Assembly: GCF_039521975.1 (NCBI RefSeq)
Contig: NZ_BAAACZ010000029.1
Location: 62,001-126,000, forward strand
Source of the DNA: Alkalibacillus silvisoli
GTDB lineage: Bacteria > Bacillota > Bacilli > Bacillales > Alkalibacillaceae
Direction of reading: 5' to 3'
Length of the DNA: 64,000 bases
The notes below the pieces were generated by a model. That model had not been told where the DNA came from. It did not search any database and saw nothing but the letters and a program-made list of their open reading frames with translations. Of this stretch, positions 7,943-16,596 are shown one piece after another; the first letter of the stretch is position 1; each line of letters opens with the position of its first letter. The translations under genes were made by a program, and so were the position numbers.

Positions 7943-9334
7943 ATGGATTATCGTATTGAACGTGATACATTAGGTGAAATGAAGGTACCAGCAGATAAGT
8001 ATTGGGGTGCACAAACGCAAAGGAGTGTATTAAACTTCCCAATCGGCAATGAAACAATGCCAAAAGAAATTATAGAAGGATTTGCAATCTTAAAGAAAAG
8101 TGCAGCTCGTGCTAATGAATCTTTAGGCTTATTAGAAAGTGATAAAGCTGATGCGATAGGTCATGCAGCTGATCGTGTATTAGCTGGTGAATTATTTGAT
8201 CACTTCCCGCTTGTTGTATGGCAAACAGGTAGTGGTACACAATCAAACATGAATATGAATGAAGTGTTAGCTTATGTTGGCAATGAATGGTTAGAAGAGG
8301 TGGGTAAAGAAACTCGTCTACACCCAAATGATGATGTGAACAAGTCACAAAGCTCTAATGATACTTACCCAACAGCATTACATATTGCTGCAGTAAAAAA
8401 GATAGAAGATCACCTTCTTCCCGCATTAACGCAAATGAAAAATACTTTAAAAGAAAAAACAGATGCCTACAATGACATCGTTAAAATCGGTCGAACGCAT
8501 TTACAAGATGCGACACCATTAACGCTAGGACAAGAGATTAGTGGCTGGCATCGTATGTTAGAGAAGACTGAATCCATGATCCAAGACTCGTTAAAATATG
8601 TTAGAGAAATTGCCTTAGGAGGTACCGCTGTTGGGACAGGTATTAATGCTCATCCTGACTTTGCTGAAACTGTAGCAGACAAAATTAATGAAGAAACTAA
8701 TGGTCATTTCATATCGGCTAAAAATAAGTTCCATGCCTTAACTAGTCATGATGAGCTTGTCCACACACATGGTGCAATTAAAGGACTTGCAGCAGACGTT
8801 ATGAAAATTGCTAATGACGTTCGTTTCTTAGCAAGTGGTCCTCGTTGTGGTATTGGTGAAATTACAATTCCAGCAAATGAACCTGGAAGCTCAATTATGC
8901 CAGGTAAAGTTAACCCAACACAAAGTGAAGCGATCACAATGGTTACCGCTCATGTTATGGGTAATGATGCTGCAATTGGTTTTGCGGCAAGTCAGGGTAA
9001 TTTTGAATTAAACGTATATAAGCCAATGATTGCTTATAACTTCTTACAATCTTGTCAGTTACTTGGTGATAGTATGATTTCATTTGATGAGAGGTGCTTA
9101 GTAGGTTTAGAGCCTGATGAAAAAGAAATAGAGAAGTATTTAAATGATTCTTTAATGCTTGTTACCGCTTTAAACCCTCATATTGGTTATGAGAATGCAG
9201 CAAAAATTGCTAAACATGCTCACGAAAATAATCAAACTTTACGTGAAGCAGCAGTAGATACAGGTATTTTATCTGGGGATGAATTTGATCGTTTAGTCGT
9301 GCCTAAAGAAATGACTAAACCGAATGCTAAATAA
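7943..9334 (+). CDS. fumC: Class II fumarate hydratase
   Basis: 463-aa TCA-cycle enzyme interconverting fumarate and L-malate, iron-independent and cytosolic. The fumarase/aspartase signature GSSIMPGKVNP starts at residue 315, with the catalytic serine of the SS loop and Lys322. The N-terminal TGSGTQSNMNMNEV and the TSHDE(L)V region are also typical. Length is the usual 460-465 aa. GAAGGAGGAAC precedes the ATG. No other TCA gene is adjacent. Confidence 0.97.
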   Translation: MDYRIERDTLGEMKVPADKYWGAQTQRSVLNFPIGNETMPKEIIEGFAILKKSAARANESLGLLESDKADAIGHAADRVLAGELFDHFPLVVWQTGSGTQSNMNMNEVLAYVGNEWLEEVGKETRLHPNDDVNKSQSSNDTYPTALHIAAVKKIEDHLLPALTQMKNTLKEKTDAYNDIVKIGRTHLQDATPLTLGQEISGWHRMLEKTESMIQDSLKYVREIALGGTAVGTGINAHPDFAETVADKINEETNGHFISAKNKFHALTSHDELVHTHGAIKGLAADVMKIANDVRFLASGPRCGIGEITIPANEPGSSIMPGKVNPTQSEAITMVTAHVMGNDAAIGFAASQGNFELNVYKPMIAYNFLQSCQLLGDSMISFDERCLVGLEPDEKEIEKYLNDSLMLVTALNPHIGYENAAKIAKHAHENNQTLREAAVDTGILSGDEFDRLVVPKEMTKPNAK

Positions 9335-9370
9335 CATTATTTACCTAGCATTTTAGTTCATATTTCTTTT

Positions 9371-9402
9371 CCTCCTGTTAACAATAGTAGATACACAGGA
9401 GG
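9371..9402 (+). promoter_or_regulatory. Inverted repeat covering the SASP ribosome binding site
   Basis: CCTCCTGT (9371-9378) is the exact complement of ACAGGAGG (9395-9402), which contains the Shine-Dalgarno sequence of the SASP gene; the loop is 16 nt. If transcribed, the hairpin would mask the ribosome site. A candidate forespore-type -10 (CAATAGTA) lies inside the loop, so the transcript may instead begin after the first arm. Confidence 0.4.
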
Positions 9403-9410
9403 TGAACAAC

Positions 9411-9608
9411 ATGGCACAGAACAACAATTCAAACCAATTAGTAGTTCCTGGTGTAGCACAAGCATTAGACCAAATGAAGACAGAAGTCGCACAAGAATTT
9501 GGTGTACAGCTTGGAGCTGATTCAACTTCACGCTCTAACGGTTCAGTTGGTGGTGAAATTACAAAGCGTCTAGTACAAATGGCAGAACAACAAATGGGTG
9601 GACAGTAA
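9411..9608 (+). CDS. Alpha/beta-type small acid-soluble spore protein
   Basis: 65-aa DNA-binding spore protein that coats and protects forespore DNA. The family signatures are complete: EVAQEFGVQLG, which contains the germination protease cleavage site (E-F-G), and GGEITKRLVQMAEQQ near the C-terminus. ATG 9411 is chosen because AGGAGG (9397-9402) is 8 bp upstream; the in-frame GTG at 9402 overlaps that site. Position next to yheB matches sspB of B. subtilis, but orthology within this multigene family is not certain. Expected to be transcribed by SigG. Confidence 0.93.
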   Translation: MAQNNNSNQLVVPGVAQALDQMKTEVAQEFGVQLGADSTSRSNGSVGGEITKRLVQMAEQQMGGQ

Positions 9609-9651
9609 TTAAAGATTTGTCCACTAACGAAAACAACATTTAACATTAATT

Positions 9652-9684
9652 TAAGAGGGGGTCTAATAAGGCCCTCTTTTTTTT
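9652..9684 (+). terminator. Terminator after the SASP gene
   Basis: AAGAGGG and CCCTCTTTTTTTT arms around GGTCTAATAAGG. Confidence 0.8.
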
Positions 9685-9790
9685 GGTTTCGTTAATAGAG
9701 GATCGGGAATTCATGATAAATAGGCGAATCAGCTCGTGAATGGAGTGAAGAACTTACAGTGATTGAACAAGTGAGATGGTCATCGGACAG

Positions 9791-9977
9791 TCAATCAGGC
9801 AAAATTAACGATAATCAGGCGAAATTCACGATAATCGGGCGAAAATCTCGATATTCAGGCGAAATTCACGATAATCGGGCGAAAATCTCGATAATCAGGC
9901 GAAATTCACGATAATCAGGCGAACTCAAACAATAATCAGGCGAACGCCCAATTAATCGGGCGATCGCCTGATTCCGG
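9791..9977. repeat. 20-bp tandem repeat array, AATCRGGCGAAA family, with palindromic end
   Basis: Seven consecutive units of 20-21 bp (starts 9791, 9811, 9831, 9851, 9871, 9891, 9911) share ATAATCAGGCGAAATTCACG or ATAATCGGGCGAAAATCTCG; the two versions alternate in units 2-5, giving a 40-bp higher-order repeat. The array ends in a palindrome, AATCAGGCGA (9934-9943) with TCGCCTGATT (9964-9973). It fills the gap between the SASP gene and a convergent minus-strand gene. No coding frame or spacers of unique sequence are present. Related arrays lie at 25760, 36395 and 42341. Confidence 0.9.
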
Positions 9978-9987
9978 GCGACTTTAA

Positions 9988-10020
9988 AAACGGAGATGTG
10001 TGCGCTCCACATCTCCGTTT
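9988..10020. terminator. Bidirectional terminator between SASP array and minus-strand gene
   Basis: Perfect 13-bp stem, AAACGGAGATGTG with CACATCTCCGTTT; a T-run follows on the minus strand, so it mainly serves the gene at 10025-10219. Confidence 0.85.
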
Positions 10021-10024
10021 AAAT

Positions 10025-10219
10025 TTAATGCTCTTCGTTATTCGTTTTTGCCTCTGCAAAGGGTTCACCGTTTTTTCTAATTTCATGAGATTCATCAATT
10101 TGGACGCGGTCATATCTTGGGCTCACGTATCCACCTGCTAAGCCTTCATTCATCATACGATCGACGTCTAAATCATACTCATTTCGCATATCGTCTTTAT
10201 CTTTTGATGGCTTTGCCAT
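10025..10219 (-). CDS. Small hydrophilic hypothetical protein
   Basis: 64-aa charged protein (MAKPSKDKDDMRNEYDLDVD...) with no membrane segment or known motif that I recognise. ATG 10219 is chosen over a longer frame because AAGGAGG lies 9 bp upstream. The spacing of ribosome site, start and bidirectional terminator supports a real gene. It is convergent with the SASP gene and divergent from yheB. Its neighbours suggest, weakly, a sporulation-stage role; no function is assigned. Confidence 0.7.
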   Translation of the reverse strand: MAKPSKDKDDMRNEYDLDVDRMMNEGLAGGYVSPRYDRVQIDESHEIRKNGEPFAEAKTNNEEH

Positions 10220-10387
10220 TGCAGTATCCTCCTTTACGTAAGAAGCCTTCTTGCGGTTTCTCACACTGTTAGTTTGTGTGCCTGTTAAGTAATCATGTCC
10301 GGTAATTAATTGAAGTTGTTTTGTCGATTATTTGTTGATTTTGTGCTATTTTAGTACTGGTTATATTACGTTAGAGAGGTAGATATC

Positions 10388-11524
10388 ATGAACGTCTTAC
10401 TAATAATTTTATTGATGATTGCAATTGGTGCACTAATTGGTGGGATGACGAATTATCTTGCCATTAAAATGCTATTTAGACCTTACCGTCCGATCTACAT
10501 AAGAAATTGGAAGTTACCGTTTACACCCGGTTTAATTCCAAAAAGGCAGGCAGAATTAGCAGAGCAATTAGGGCATTTGGTTACTAATCATTTAGTTAAG
10601 GCTGATGCGATTAGTAAGAAGCTCGTGCAATCAGAATTTCAAAAGCAAATTATATCAATGGTCCAAAGTCGTTTTGATGAATATTTAGAAAGTGATCAGA
10701 AAACGATTGAGGTTATTCAACAATTTAAACAGGATTTAACCGTTTTAGACGTTGAAAGTTATTTTAAAGAAAAAGTGGCAGACCAGTTAGCGAATATGTA
10801 CGAACATCAATCAACTCGTACGTTAGGTGATGTTTTACCTGATGATGTTAAACATTCGATTGATGAGCAGTTGCCTGTTGTTGCCGCTTATATTTTACAA
10901 CAAGTAGATGCTTATATTAACAGCCCAGAAGGCCAAAAGAAATTATCCGAAACAGCCTCAGAATTTTTACAATCACAAGGGTTTTTAGGAAGTATGGTTT
11001 CCTCATATTTCGGTGAGGAGGGACTAGTTGAAAAAGTGACCCCAGCTATTAATCAATTCATTCGTTCAACTGATACACACGAAACAATCGAAACTTTAAT
11101 TCGAGCAGAATGGTTAAAGTGGCAACATAAACAACTTTCTGGTTTAAGAAATCAATTGTTTGACGATACTTTAGAAAGTAGAGTTGCAAATTATTTAGTC
11201 AATGAGCTTCAAGTCAGTCAACATTTACATGAGCCTGTTTCGACTTGGTTAACTAAATATGAACAAGTCATTAATCAGGAGTTAATTCCAAACGGTGTGA
11301 AGCTGTTGATTGGGCTATTATCAAGTCAAGTAGAGAAAATGATGAAAACGATGGATGTGTCGAATATGGTACGTCAAGAAGTCGTTCAATTTGATGTCGT
11401 TCGCTTAGAGAAAATGGTTTTAGAAATAACGAAACGGGAATTTAACATGATTACTTATTTGGGAGCTGTCTTAGGGGGTACGATTGGTTTAGTCCAGGGT
11501 CTTATTGTGATGTTGATCAGCTGA
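10388..11524 (+). CDS. yheB: DUF445 family membrane protein, YheB-like
   Basis: 378-aa protein with an N-terminal membrane helix followed by the family motif GGMTNYLAIKMLFRPY (about 17-32), a long helical central part, and a C-terminal hydrophobic helix (TYLGAVLGGTIGLVQGLIVM). This matches DUF445/YheB of B. subtilis, of unknown biochemical function. GAGAGGT precedes the ATG. YheA follows 83 bp downstream, as in B. subtilis, which supports the names. Confidence 0.9.
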   Translation: MNVLLIILLMIAIGALIGGMTNYLAIKMLFRPYRPIYIRNWKLPFTPGLIPKRQAELAEQLGHLVTNHLVKADAISKKLVQSEFQKQIISMVQSRFDEYLESDQKTIEVIQQFKQDLTVLDVESYFKEKVADQLANMYEHQSTRTLGDVLPDDVKHSIDEQLPVVAAYILQQVDAYINSPEGQKKLSETASEFLQSQGFLGSMVSSYFGEEGLVEKVTPAINQFIRSTDTHETIETLIRAEWLKWQHKQLSGLRNQLFDDTLESRVANYLVNELQVSQHLHEPVSTWLTKYEQVINQELIPNGVKLLIGLLSSQVEKMMKTMDVSNMVRQEVVQFDVVRLEKMVLEITKREFNMITYLGAVLGGTIGLVQGLIVMLIS

Positions 11525-11607
11525 TTTATTTTAATACTATACAGCACGTACATTCTCTGATACAGTAGTATTCGAATAATATGTGTAGTTAATCTAGGAG
11601 GTATATT

Positions 11608-11958
11608 GTGGCGAATATTTATGATTTAGCTTATGATTTAGAAAAAGGTCTTCGTGAAAGTGAAGAATTCCAAGCTTTAAAGAATGCTTATGAAACGGTT
11701 ATGAATGATCCATCCACAAAGCAAATGTTCGATAACTTCCGTGATACTCAGTTAAACCTTCAGCAAAAGCAAATGCAAGGTGAAGAGATTACAGAAGAAG
11801 AAGTAAATAAAGCGAAGCAAGTTGTAGAGCTTGTTCAACAGAATGAAGATATTTCTAAGCTTATGGAAGAAGAGCAACGTTTAAATACGGTAATTGGTGA
11901 TGTTAGTAAAATTATCACTAAGCCACTTGAAGATTTATATGGTGAAGAACAACAGTAA
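11608..11958 (+). CDS. yheA: YlbF/YmcA family protein YheA
   Basis: 116-aa all-helical protein of the Com_YlbF family (MANIYDLAYDLEKGLRESEE; later NIYD-type and QNEDISKLMEEEQRLN segments). Relatives YlbF and YmcA form the RicAFT complex that affects RNase Y and developmental phosphorelay; YheA itself is uncharacterised. The start is GTG 11608, 5 bp after AGGAGGT. A strong terminator follows. Confidence 0.9.
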   Translation: MANIYDLAYDLEKGLRESEEFQALKNAYETVMNDPSTKQMFDNFRDTQLNLQQKQMQGEEITEEEVNKAKQVVELVQQNEDISKLMEEEQRLNTVIGDVSKIITKPLEDLYGEEQQ

Positions 11959-11972
11959 ATAATAAAGAAGGG

Positions 11973-12016
11973 CTGTTCCAATAGTCATGAAAATTGACTA
12001 TTGGAACAGTTTTTTA
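11973..12016. terminator. Strong terminator between yheA and a convergent small gene
   Basis: CTGTTCCAATAGTCA pairs perfectly with TGACTATTGGAACAG, followed by six T. It can serve both strands. Confidence 0.9.
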
Positions 12017-12031
12017 ATATATGTCCACATT

Positions 12032-12217
12032 TTATCGGTGGAATAACAAGAGACGACCATCTGGTGAAACTAGGCGGTGTGTTGTTTCATGATAATCTTG
12101 CTCTTCTAACTGCTTAGTCCCAACCATTTTGGCCTCTTGATCATCTTTTGCTTCGATTGTTTCATTTAATAAACTTTCACCTTTTTTTGAGTAAACCGTT
12201 AAATGATACGTCTTCAA
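12032..12217 (-). CDS. YhzD-like small protein
   Basis: 61-aa protein (MKTYHLTVYSKKGESLLNET...LLFHR) resembling YhzD of B. subtilis in length, sequence pattern and location near yheA/yhaO. It begins with TTG 12217; AAGGAGG is 8 bp upstream, and no better start exists. Function unknown. It is divergent from yhaO, and their shared gap carries the LexA-like box. Confidence 0.72.
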   Translation of the reverse strand: MKTYHLTVYSKKGESLLNETIEAKDDQEAKMVGTKQLEEQDYHETTHRLVSPDGRLLLFHR

Positions 12218-12315
12218 TGTCTATTCCTCCTTATGTATGTGCCGCTATTTTAACTATATGTATTTTGTAGACTTTTGTAAATAGTCTGACGCATTAATTT
12301 TAAAAAATCACTCAT

Positions 12316-12329
12316 CGAACGTGCATTCG
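12316..12329. promoter_or_regulatory. LexA/DinR box candidate upstream of yhaO
   Basis: CGAACGTGCATTCG fits the Gram-positive SOS box CGAACRNRYGTTYG with a single mismatch (first G of GTTYG is A). It lies 55 bp before the yhaO ATG and just upstream of the -10-like TAAAAT at 12344. yhaONM is described as LexA-regulated in B. subtilis, which supports the site. Confidence 0.65.
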
Positions 12330-12383
12330 CTTTTGAAGTTTGATAAAATAATAATTAAGAATAGAATCATTGGAGGAACAGTG

Positions 12384-13604
12384 ATGAATCGATCTGTACG
12401 ATTTTTACATAGTGCTGATTTGCACCTTGATAGTCCTTATAAGGGGATGAGGAATTTACCTGATAATATTTTAAAAGATGTTAAAGCAAGTACTTTTAAA
12501 GCGTTTGAACGTTTAATTAAATTAGCAATAGAAGAACAAGTGGATTTCGTCTTATTAGTTGGAGACTTATTCGATCAAGAATCAGCGTCATTGAAATCTT
12601 TAGTTGCGTTAAAAGAAGGATTAGTAAAGCTGGAACAATTTGATATTAAAGTGTATATAAGTTTTGGTAATCACGATTATCAATTGTTAAATAAGGTGGA
12701 TCTATCGTTTCCGAGTAATACATATGTTTTTAGATCAGAAGAGGTGACGAGCTTCCCGTTTGAGAAAGATGGTGAAGTCTTAGCTTATATTCATGGTTTT
12801 AGTTATGAGAATAGAGCTGTAACAGAATCGAAAGTGAATGAATACTTTCCTCATGATCAGAATTGCTTTCAAATTGCAACTTTACACGGCAGCTTGAAAA
12901 CTAACCAAGAACATGATCAGTATGCTCCATTTTTATTAGAAGAGTTAAAAACTAAACCTTTTGATTATTGGGGGCTTGGACATATACATAAACGTGAAAT
13001 CTTATCACATAATCCTTACATCGTTTACCCGGGAAATATACAAAGTAGACATATTAAGGAAACCGGTGAAAGAGGCTGTTATGTTGTTGATTTGAGTAAG
13101 AGTCAGACACAGTTAGATTTCCACCCAGTTCATGACATATTGTTTCTTGAAGAAGCATTAACGTTAACTCATTGTCAGCGTTTTGATGACTTAATTGAAG
13201 CATTAAACGTATATAAAGACCAATTACGTAATCAGTCAGGTAAAACTTGGGTAAGGTTGACTATAACAGTTCAAGAAACGCTTCTTCATTATAAAGAAGA
13301 ATTAGTTCATTTACTCAATGAAGTAGAAGTCGAAAAGGAACATTGGATATGGATTCAAGGACTAAACCTAGAGCGAGTTGTCCAATACGACCGTAAGCAA
13401 TTAAAACAATCTAACCAGTTTGTTGGAGAAGTCGTGAAATTATCTGATGAACAACTAGGGATTGAATCCTATTTATCAGATTTAATTAATAATCGTCACT
13501 TCAAGCAACAAGTCGGCTCATTTTCAGCATCTGAATTAACAGATATAAAGCAAGAGGCTGAACAGTTAGTCATTGAAAAGTTATTGAAAGATGGAAGGGA
13601 TTAA
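12384..13604 (+). CDS. yhaO: SbcD-like DNA repair exonuclease YhaO
   Basis: 406-aa metallophosphoesterase, nuclease partner of YhaN. Metal-binding motifs are HSADLHLDSP (9-18), a GDLFD motif, GNHDY and GHIHKRE. ATG 12384 was chosen because GGAGG is 7 bp upstream; an extended upstream reading would run through the SOS box and promoter. The last 14 bp overlap an alternative start of yhaN. The SbcD/Mre11 family opens and trims DNA ends with its SMC-like partner; the exact role of YhaO is less studied. Confidence 0.92.
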   Translation: MNRSVRFLHSADLHLDSPYKGMRNLPDNILKDVKASTFKAFERLIKLAIEEQVDFVLLVGDLFDQESASLKSLVALKEGLVKLEQFDIKVYISFGNHDYQLLNKVDLSFPSNTYVFRSEEVTSFPFEKDGEVLAYIHGFSYENRAVTESKVNEYFPHDQNCFQIATLHGSLKTNQEHDQYAPFLLEELKTKPFDYWGLGHIHKREILSHNPYIVYPGNIQSRHIKETGERGCYVVDLSKSQTQLDFHPVHDILFLEEALTLTHCQRFDDLIEALNVYKDQLRNQSGKTWVRLTITVQETLLHYKEELVHLLNEVEVEKEHWIWIQGLNLERVVQYDRKQLKQSNQFVGEVVKLSDEQLGIESYLSDLINNRHFKQQVGSFSASELTDIKQEAEQLVIEKLLKDGRD

Positions 13605-13605
13605 A

Positions 13606-16569
13606 TTGTATTTTAAGCGATTAGAAGTTGTGTCTTTCGGTAAATGGAAAGATGAAACAATCGAATTAAATGAAGGCTTTAATTATTTATATGGACCTAA
13701 CGAATCTGGTAAGTCTTCAATTAGAATGTTTATAACGTATGTATTATTTGGCTTATCACCAAAAGATCGTGAGCGGTATATGTCAATTTTTGATGGGCAA
13801 TTGGGTGGAAGGCTTATAATAGCTGCCGAAGATGATGACTATGTAATAGAGCGCTTTCAACACAGAGATCGAGGTAAACGGGTTGGGTATTTTAAAGGTG
13901 AGAAATTAAGTGAAGAAGAGGTTCAAAAGTTATTACAAAATGTTGATCATTATTTATTTGAATCGATCTTTTCATTTCAAGACCGTGACCTATATGCAAT
14001 TCGTCATAAACAGACTGAGGATATTGGCAAAGTATTGTTCAATTTAGGGTTAACCGGGTCAGATTACGTCTTAGAACTTGAACAAGAATTAGCGAAAGAA
14101 AGTGGAAAACTATTTAAAAAGCAAGGACGTAAACCACCGATCAATGAAAAGTTAATTCAATTAAAGTCGATTAATGAAGAAATCGAAAAAGTTCATGAAC
14201 GTGAGAGAAATCATCAAGCTTTGTATCAAGAGGCTAAACATCTCGAGCAGGACATAGCCAAGTTAAAAGAACAAGATTTAGACCTTCACAACCGCATTAA
14301 TCAAGCACAAATGTTATTCCAAGCTAAATCATCGATCGAACAAGTTCAAAGACTGGATCAAGAAATGAGTGAATTGTTATCACATTCTAATTTAACAGAA
14401 GATGTGATTGAACGTTATGATGAAGTAAAAGAAAAACGACAAGAATACGATGAACGTGCTCGTGTGTTAATGTCTAAGATTAGCAGTGTTAAAGAACAGC
14501 GGAATCGTTTAATGGAACAATCGAAAAGTGGGCATTTCCCATTTTCTTTAGAAGAAGTGAATCAATGGACAGTCGAAGTCGAACAAAAGCTTCAACAAAA
14601 ACAAGAATTAGTCAGTAATGTTGAACTAAAGCAATCTCAGCTCTTAAGTTATTTACAAACGGCTAATATTCAACTAACTGAAGAAGAAATACGTCATTTA
14701 GAACTGAGTAAATATACGAAAGAAACATGGTCTAGACTCGCAAAAGATGTCCATGCAAACTCAGAAAAGCTAAGTGAACTTGAAAGGCGAAAACGGATTA
14801 AGTTAGAGGAATTAAAAGAACTTGAACATAAACAGGTAAATGTAGAAAAGCAAATGCAATCCTCTTTAGGAAGTGAAGCGTATACAGATGAACTCGAACA
14901 ATTAAAACAAAAACAAGCTTCTTTTAGGGCCCAACAACAAATGCAAAGTCATACAAACAAGCAAAAAAGCCAACTACAGCGATTTAAGCAAATGCTCTTT
15001 TGGTTAAAGTGGGGAGTTGTTAGTTTTTCTGGTATTGCGATTGGATTAGTATTAAGTGAAGTAGTACCGGTGATTGACTTTAGTTGGTCATTTGCGATTG
15101 CAGCAATAGGTCTATTCATTTTCATATTATTACACCGTCAAATGGGTAAGGTTGACCACGATTTAAATCAACTAAAGACAGACCAGTTAAAAATAGAGGA
15201 TTATGACGATGTAGAGAAGCGAATTAATGGGTTAGAAAAACTAAAAGCTGAAGAAAGCCGTCATCATGAGCAATTAAAAGAATCACAAATGCGAATTGAT
15301 TATTTGAACGGAGAGATTAGAGAGGTCGAGGCTGAGCGATTAAATTTTGAACAACAGTTAGAAGCTGATGAACAGAAGCGTGTATTTGAAACTGAACAAT
15401 TACCACTACTCGAAGCGTTTGAGTTAGAACAATGGGAAGAAGTGTTTCAGCTATTAACCGAGGCACAAGCGTCAATTCAGAGAATCGATCAGTACAAACA
15501 TGAATTAGACCAAATCCAACAGTCAATTGACCAATTAGACGATCAATTAAAACGGTTTTTATCGTATTATGTGAGTGAAGATGAACTAAACCATGCAGAC
15601 ACTTATTTACAACTCGTTCGCCATTATTTAAAACACGAACAAAACGTTAAAGAACAAATTAAGCATCAACATAGTTGGGCGAATGAATTAGAAGGGCAAC
15701 TCCAGGAATTGAAAGAAGCCAATACCCCGTATGAAAAAGAACTTCAAAACATGCTAAGTGAAACGAATATTCAAAATGAAGAAACATTAGGTCAAGCGGT
15801 TGAGGATTTTGAAACCTATCAAGAAAAAGATGAGATGAGGCAAGAAGCTATAAAAGCAGTTCAAAGTATTGATAAAGGACAGGCTGATTCCATTTTAAAA
15901 CAATCTTATAATTGGATTGAAATTGAAACTAAGTTAAGTCAAGATAGAAGTAATAAAGAAGAGGTTCTAAATCAATTAGATGAAAAACGTCAACATTTAG
16001 CTGATTGTTCTGCGAATATTCGCCAATTAGAAGAAGATGGTAAGTTATCTGACTTAATTCATGAAAAGTCGATGATCGAAGGGGAAATCATGACTTTAGC
16101 TAAAGAGTGGGCTATATACCAAACGGCAAAAGGATTGCTTCAAGATACGAAAGCACGTTATCAATATGAATACTTACCTAAGATCTTAGCTCATACATCA
16201 AAATTATTTAGTGAAATAACTAATGGAGCTTACCAGGATGTACAATTTTCTAAGGATGAATCGTTAATCGCTCAACATAGAGATGGTAAATGGTTTGACG
16301 TTAGACAATTATCTGAGGGAACAGCAGATCAATTATATATTGCTTTACGTCTAGCCTTGAATGAATCATTAAGTGATGCACAAGGGTTTCCGTTTGTGTT
16401 AGATGATGCATTTGTTCATTTTGACGAAAGTCGTAGACAGCAGATGATGAAGATCTTATTAAAACAAACGAAGAAACAACAATTAATATATTTCGCATGT
16501 GAACCTGATCAATTTAAGTCGAAAGTCCATACAATCTCACTAGCCAATGGACAGCCGATTATGATGTGA
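13606..16569 (+). CDS. yhaN: SbcC-like ATPase YhaN
   Basis: 987-aa SMC/Rad50-like ATPase. Walker A GPNESGKSS at about 30-38, signature QLSEGTADQL near 902, and Walker B FPFVLDDAFVHFDE near 928 are separated by long coiled coils. Unlike canonical SbcC, the middle (about 462-510) contains two hydrophobic helices, FWLKWGVVSFSGIAIGLVL and SFAIAAIGLFIFILL, and no zinc-hook CxxC is apparent. TTG 13606 is preferred (GAAGGGA 6 bp upstream); ATG 13591, overlapping the yhaO end, is the alternative. Works with YhaO; SOS control is likely through the shared operon. Confidence 0.92.
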   Translation: MYFKRLEVVSFGKWKDETIELNEGFNYLYGPNESGKSSIRMFITYVLFGLSPKDRERYMSIFDGQLGGRLIIAAEDDDYVIERFQHRDRGKRVGYFKGEKLSEEEVQKLLQNVDHYLFESIFSFQDRDLYAIRHKQTEDIGKVLFNLGLTGSDYVLELEQELAKESGKLFKKQGRKPPINEKLIQLKSINEEIEKVHERERNHQALYQEAKHLEQDIAKLKEQDLDLHNRINQAQMLFQAKSSIEQVQRLDQEMSELLSHSNLTEDVIERYDEVKEKRQEYDERARVLMSKISSVKEQRNRLMEQSKSGHFPFSLEEVNQWTVEVEQKLQQKQELVSNVELKQSQLLSYLQTANIQLTEEEIRHLELSKYTKETWSRLAKDVHANSEKLSELERRKRIKLEELKELEHKQVNVEKQMQSSLGSEAYTDELEQLKQKQASFRAQQQMQSHTNKQKSQLQRFKQMLFWLKWGVVSFSGIAIGLVLSEVVPVIDFSWSFAIAAIGLFIFILLHRQMGKVDHDLNQLKTDQLKIEDYDDVEKRINGLEKLKAEESRHHEQLKESQMRIDYLNGEIREVEAERLNFEQQLEADEQKRVFETEQLPLLEAFELEQWEEVFQLLTEAQASIQRIDQYKHELDQIQQSIDQLDDQLKRFLSYYVSEDELNHADTYLQLVRHYLKHEQNVKEQIKHQHSWANELEGQLQELKEANTPYEKELQNMLSETNIQNEETLGQAVEDFETYQEKDEMRQEAIKAVQSIDKGQADSILKQSYNWIEIETKLSQDRSNKEEVLNQLDEKRQHLADCSANIRQLEEDGKLSDLIHEKSMIEGEIMTLAKEWAIYQTAKGLLQDTKARYQYEYLPKILAHTSKLFSEITNGAYQDVQFSKDESLIAQHRDGKWFDVRQLSEGTADQLYIALRLALNESLSDAQGFPFVLDDAFVHFDESRRQQMMKILLKQTKKQQLIYFACEPDQFKSKVHTISLANGQPIMM

Positions 16570-16596
16570 TAATGAAGTGTTAAAGGGGAGAGTAAG

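Noticed and set aside
9791..9977. CRISPR array
   Set aside because: Units are head-to-tail with a 20-bp period and no unique spacers; the end is palindromic and no cas genes are present.
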